7,148 nt of DNA from assembly GCA_038231495.1 (NCBI GenBank), contig JBBRLG010000394.1, positions 1-7,148 of the forward strand. Direction: 5' to 3'. Numbering within the stretch: the first letter of the stretch is position 1; every line of letters begins with the position of its first letter. The stretch comes from JBBRLG01 sp038231495. Its GTDB lineage: Bacteria > Planctomycetota > Planctomycetia > Gemmatales > Gemmataceae. Below the pieces are notes generated by a model. The model saw only the letters and a list, made by a program, of their open reading frames with translations. It was not told the DNA's origin and made no database searches. The translations under genes were made by a program, and so were the position numbers. Shown piece by piece: positions 5,411-7,148 of this stretch.

Positions 5411-7099
5411 ATGACGACACACGACGAGCCGAGAGCCGACGCGGCCAACCGCAAGCCCGGCCTGGCGTTCAAACTGCTCGCGGTGCCGCTGGTCACGCTG
5501 AGCGCCGTCCTCGGACTCGGCTTCGCCAAGTGGTGCCGAACGTCGTGCTACGAACCCGCGCCGACCGCGCCGCAGAGTGCCGGCCCGAAGCTGTCGGACC
5601 GCTACTTCCAGAAATGGGAAAAGCCGGATTTCGTCCTGCTGCTGTCCGGCCAACAGCACGGCTACTTGCTGCCGTGCGGCTGCTCCGACCCGCAGTACGG
5701 CGGCCTGGTGCGGCGCTACAACCTGGTGCAGATGCTGCGCGCCCGCGGCTGGGACGTGGTGGCGGTGGACGTCGGCGACGTGCCGCAGATGAAGGGGCCG
5801 GCGGGGTTGGCGAACGTTCAGGGCCAGCTGAAGTACGCCACGGCGATGAAGGCGATGAAGGCGATCGGCTACAAGGCCGTCGGCGTCGGCGAGTACGAGG
5901 CCGTGGCGCCGCTGTCGAAGCTCATGGACGAGTGGGCCTTGAACGAGCCGGAGCCGCGCATCCTGGCGGCGAACCTGACCAATCGCGATGAATACCCCGG
6001 GCAGATTTTCGACTGGAAGCTGGCACAGCCGAAAAAGGGCGGCCTGAAAGTCGGCATCACGGTCATTGTCGGCCCGATCGTCGAGGAGAAGGTCAAGGCC
6101 AAGGACCCCACGCCCAAGTTCGGTGACACCGCCGGTGCGCTGAACAAAGCTTTAGCGGAGATGGCAAAAGAGGGCGTGGACCTGCCCGTGTTGCTCTACC
6201 AGGGCTACGTCGCGACGCCCAACAAGCAATTCCCCAAGATGCAACCCGAAGGCATCGAGTGTGCCAAGGCGTTCCCGCAGTTCCGGGTGATGCTCTGCCT
6301 GGACGAATCGGACGAGCCGCCGGCCAACCCGCTCTTTGTCGATCAGGGTCCGGGCAAGCCCAAGACGCTGGTGGCGCGGGTGGGCCACAAGGCCAAATAC
6401 GTCAGCGTGGTCGGCGTCTACAAGACCGGCAAGCCGAACGACCCGTTCGAGTTCCGTTACCAGAGCATCGAGTTGGGCGAGGAGTTCAACACGCCCAAGG
6501 GTGAGGAAGCCCAAAACCCGGTCGCCCGGCTGATGGAGGATTACACGAAGGAGTTGAAGAACGGCAACTACCTGGCGCAATATCCCCAGACGAAGCATCC
6601 CTTCGCGGTGGCGATGGCAGGCTCCACGCCCGAATATGTCGGGTCCTCCGTGGTGGCGGCGGCGGATGTCTGCAAGAAATGTCACGGCAACGCCTACGAC
6701 GTTTGGAAAAGTTCCAAGCACAGCCACGCCTACCAAACGCTCGTAAAAGATGCCAAGAACCCTTCCAACCGTCAGTTCGACGCCGAGTGCATCGTCTGCC
6801 ACACGGTCGGCTTCGGCTACAAGAGCGGCTTCGAGAGCCTTGAAAAGACGCCGAAGCTGATTAACGTCGGCTGCGAGAGTTGCCACGGTCCCGCGAGCGA
6901 GCACGTCAAGAATCCGCAAAACAAGGACTGGTATGCGCTGCTGAATCCCTGGAAACCGGGGAAGAATGAAACGCCCGCAGAAGAAGCCAAACGTATCAAC
7001 CTAACGGACGCGATGTGCCAGCGCTGCCACGACAGCGACAACGACGTGACGTGGACGCACAAGGGCTTCGAGCGGAAATGGCCGCTGATCGACCACTGA
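5411..7099 (+). CDS. Metallophosphatase-like/tetraheme cytochrome c554-like fusion
   Basis: This encodes 562 residues. A hydrophobic segment (about 18-39) anchors the protein, with the bulk in the periplasm, where c-type hemes are attached. Residues about 72-395 resemble the UshA/5'-nucleotidase metallophosphatase fold: FVLLLSGQQHGYLLPCGC, then VVAVDVGD, then AVGVGEYEA. The usual D-x-H is Q-x-H (Gln81, His83), and GNHE is replaced by GEYE (160-163), so the metal site looks degraded. Residues about 408-545 hold four CXXCH heme sites at 421-425, 460-464, 488-492 and 536-540. The arrangement (YVGSS, KHSHAYQTL, ECIVCHTVGFGY, GCESCHGPASEH) is typical of the cytochrome c554-like multiheme family, which in nitrifiers carries electrons from hydroxylamine oxidation. 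Here the donor is unknown and nitrification is not implied. The first residues of the heme part read DVCKKCH without the usual earlier AC. The gene ends 22 residues after the last heme. It is the second gene of the operon. Confidence 0.92.
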   Translation: MTTHDEPRADAANRKPGLAFKLLAVPLVTLSAVLGLGFAKWCRTSCYEPAPTAPQSAGPKLSDRYFQKWEKPDFVLLLSGQQHGYLLPCGCSDPQYGGLVRRYNLVQMLRARGWDVVAVDVGDVPQMKGPAGLANVQGQLKYATAMKAMKAIGYKAVGVGEYEAVAPLSKLMDEWALNEPEPRILAANLTNRDEYPGQIFDWKLAQPKKGGLKVGITVIVGPIVEEKVKAKDPTPKFGDTAGALNKALAEMAKEGVDLPVLLYQGYVATPNKQFPKMQPEGIECAKAFPQFRVMLCLDESDEPPANPLFVDQGPGKPKTLVARVGHKAKYVSVVGVYKTGKPNDPFEFRYQSIELGEEFNTPKGEEAQNPVARLMEDYTKELKNGNYLAQYPQTKHPFAVAMAGSTPEYVGSSVVAAADVCKKCHGNAYDVWKSSKHSHAYQTLVKDAKNPSNRQFDAECIVCHTVGFGYKSGFESLEKTPKLINVGCESCHGPASEHVKNPQNKDWYALLNPWKPGKNETPAEEAKRINLTDAMCQRCHDSDNDVTWTHKGFERKWPLIDH

Positions 7100-7103
7100 G
7101 ATG

Positions 7104-7129
7104 AAACCACGGAAGACACGGAAAACACG
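7104..7129. repeat. Short degenerate repeat after the operon
   Basis: The stretch is built from CCACGGAAG, ACACGGAAA and ACACG, at a spacing of about 9-10 nt. It begins 5 nt after the cytochrome stop. I recall similar (ACCACGGA-ACACGGA) strings scattered between genes in many environmental bacteria. No terminator is visible before the window ends. Confidence 0.45.
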
Positions 7130-7137
7130 TCCCCCGT

Positions 7138-7148
7138 AGCCGCAAGCG
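7138..7148. repeat. Start of another GCCGCAAGCGGC-type element, cut by the window edge
   Basis: AGCCGCAAGCG repeats the core of the hairpin arm at 589-599. A matching inverted arm would lie outside the window. If complete it may provide the operon's transcript-end hairpin. Confidence 0.5.

Noticed and set aside
4170..5659. Minus-strand open frames opposite the DUF1573-like and cytochrome genes
   Set aside because: They mirror the real coding frames and have no recognisable domains or ribosome binding sites. The same applies to 6152-6919.
1..7148. CRISPR array, tRNA or rRNA genes, insertion sequence with transposase
   Set aside because: No regularly spaced direct repeats, no cloverleaf or rRNA-like stretch and no transposase-like protein were found by reading; a tRNAscan or Rfam search was not possible here.

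Overview
The window is GC-rich and gene-dense. It carries a style of imperfect-palindrome repeat, a solitary VapB/Phd-like antitoxin, a SWIM-Snf2 helicase, and a periplasmic DUF1573-like protein next to a fused multiheme cytochrome. Together these suggest a planctomycete, probably Gemmataceae or a relative. This assignment is from recalled family and repeat distribution, not from a marker gene.

Layout. The left half (1-3475) is read on the minus strand. From right to left it holds a large SWIM zinc-finger Snf2 helicase (1013-3475), a small Phd/VapB-type antitoxin 32 bp after it (750-980), and a DinB/YfiT-like four-helix protein (78-560). Between the antitoxin and the DinB-like gene lie about 190 bp packed with structure. 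They contain a 17-bp-stem hairpin, a near-copy of the 3' end of the helicase gene, a plus-strand intrinsic terminator with no plus-strand gene before it, and a plus-strand promoter-like pair with a small dyad in its spacer. A palindromic repeat closes the left edge (1-61).

A divergent intergenic region (3476-3933) separates the halves. It carries a second copy of the palindrome (3676-3752) and promoter candidates in both directions. The right half (3934-7099) is a two-gene plus-strand operon. The first gene encodes a membrane-anchored, DUF1573-like beta-domain protein. Twenty-five bases later comes a membrane-anchored protein that fuses a degenerate metallophosphatase (5'-nucleotidase-like) domain to a tetraheme cytochrome c554-like domain. 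Both products should face the periplasm, so the pair looks like an envelope redox module of unknown substrate. The last 45 bases hold simple-repeat-like sequence and the start of another hairpin element cut by the window edge.

No complete new system can be demonstrated here. The most original signals are the nucleotide duplication between the helicase 3' end and the dinB upstream region, the orphan plus-strand terminator and hairpin (a possible small RNA), the covarying palindromes, and the phosphatase-like/tetraheme fusion whose metal site appears lost.
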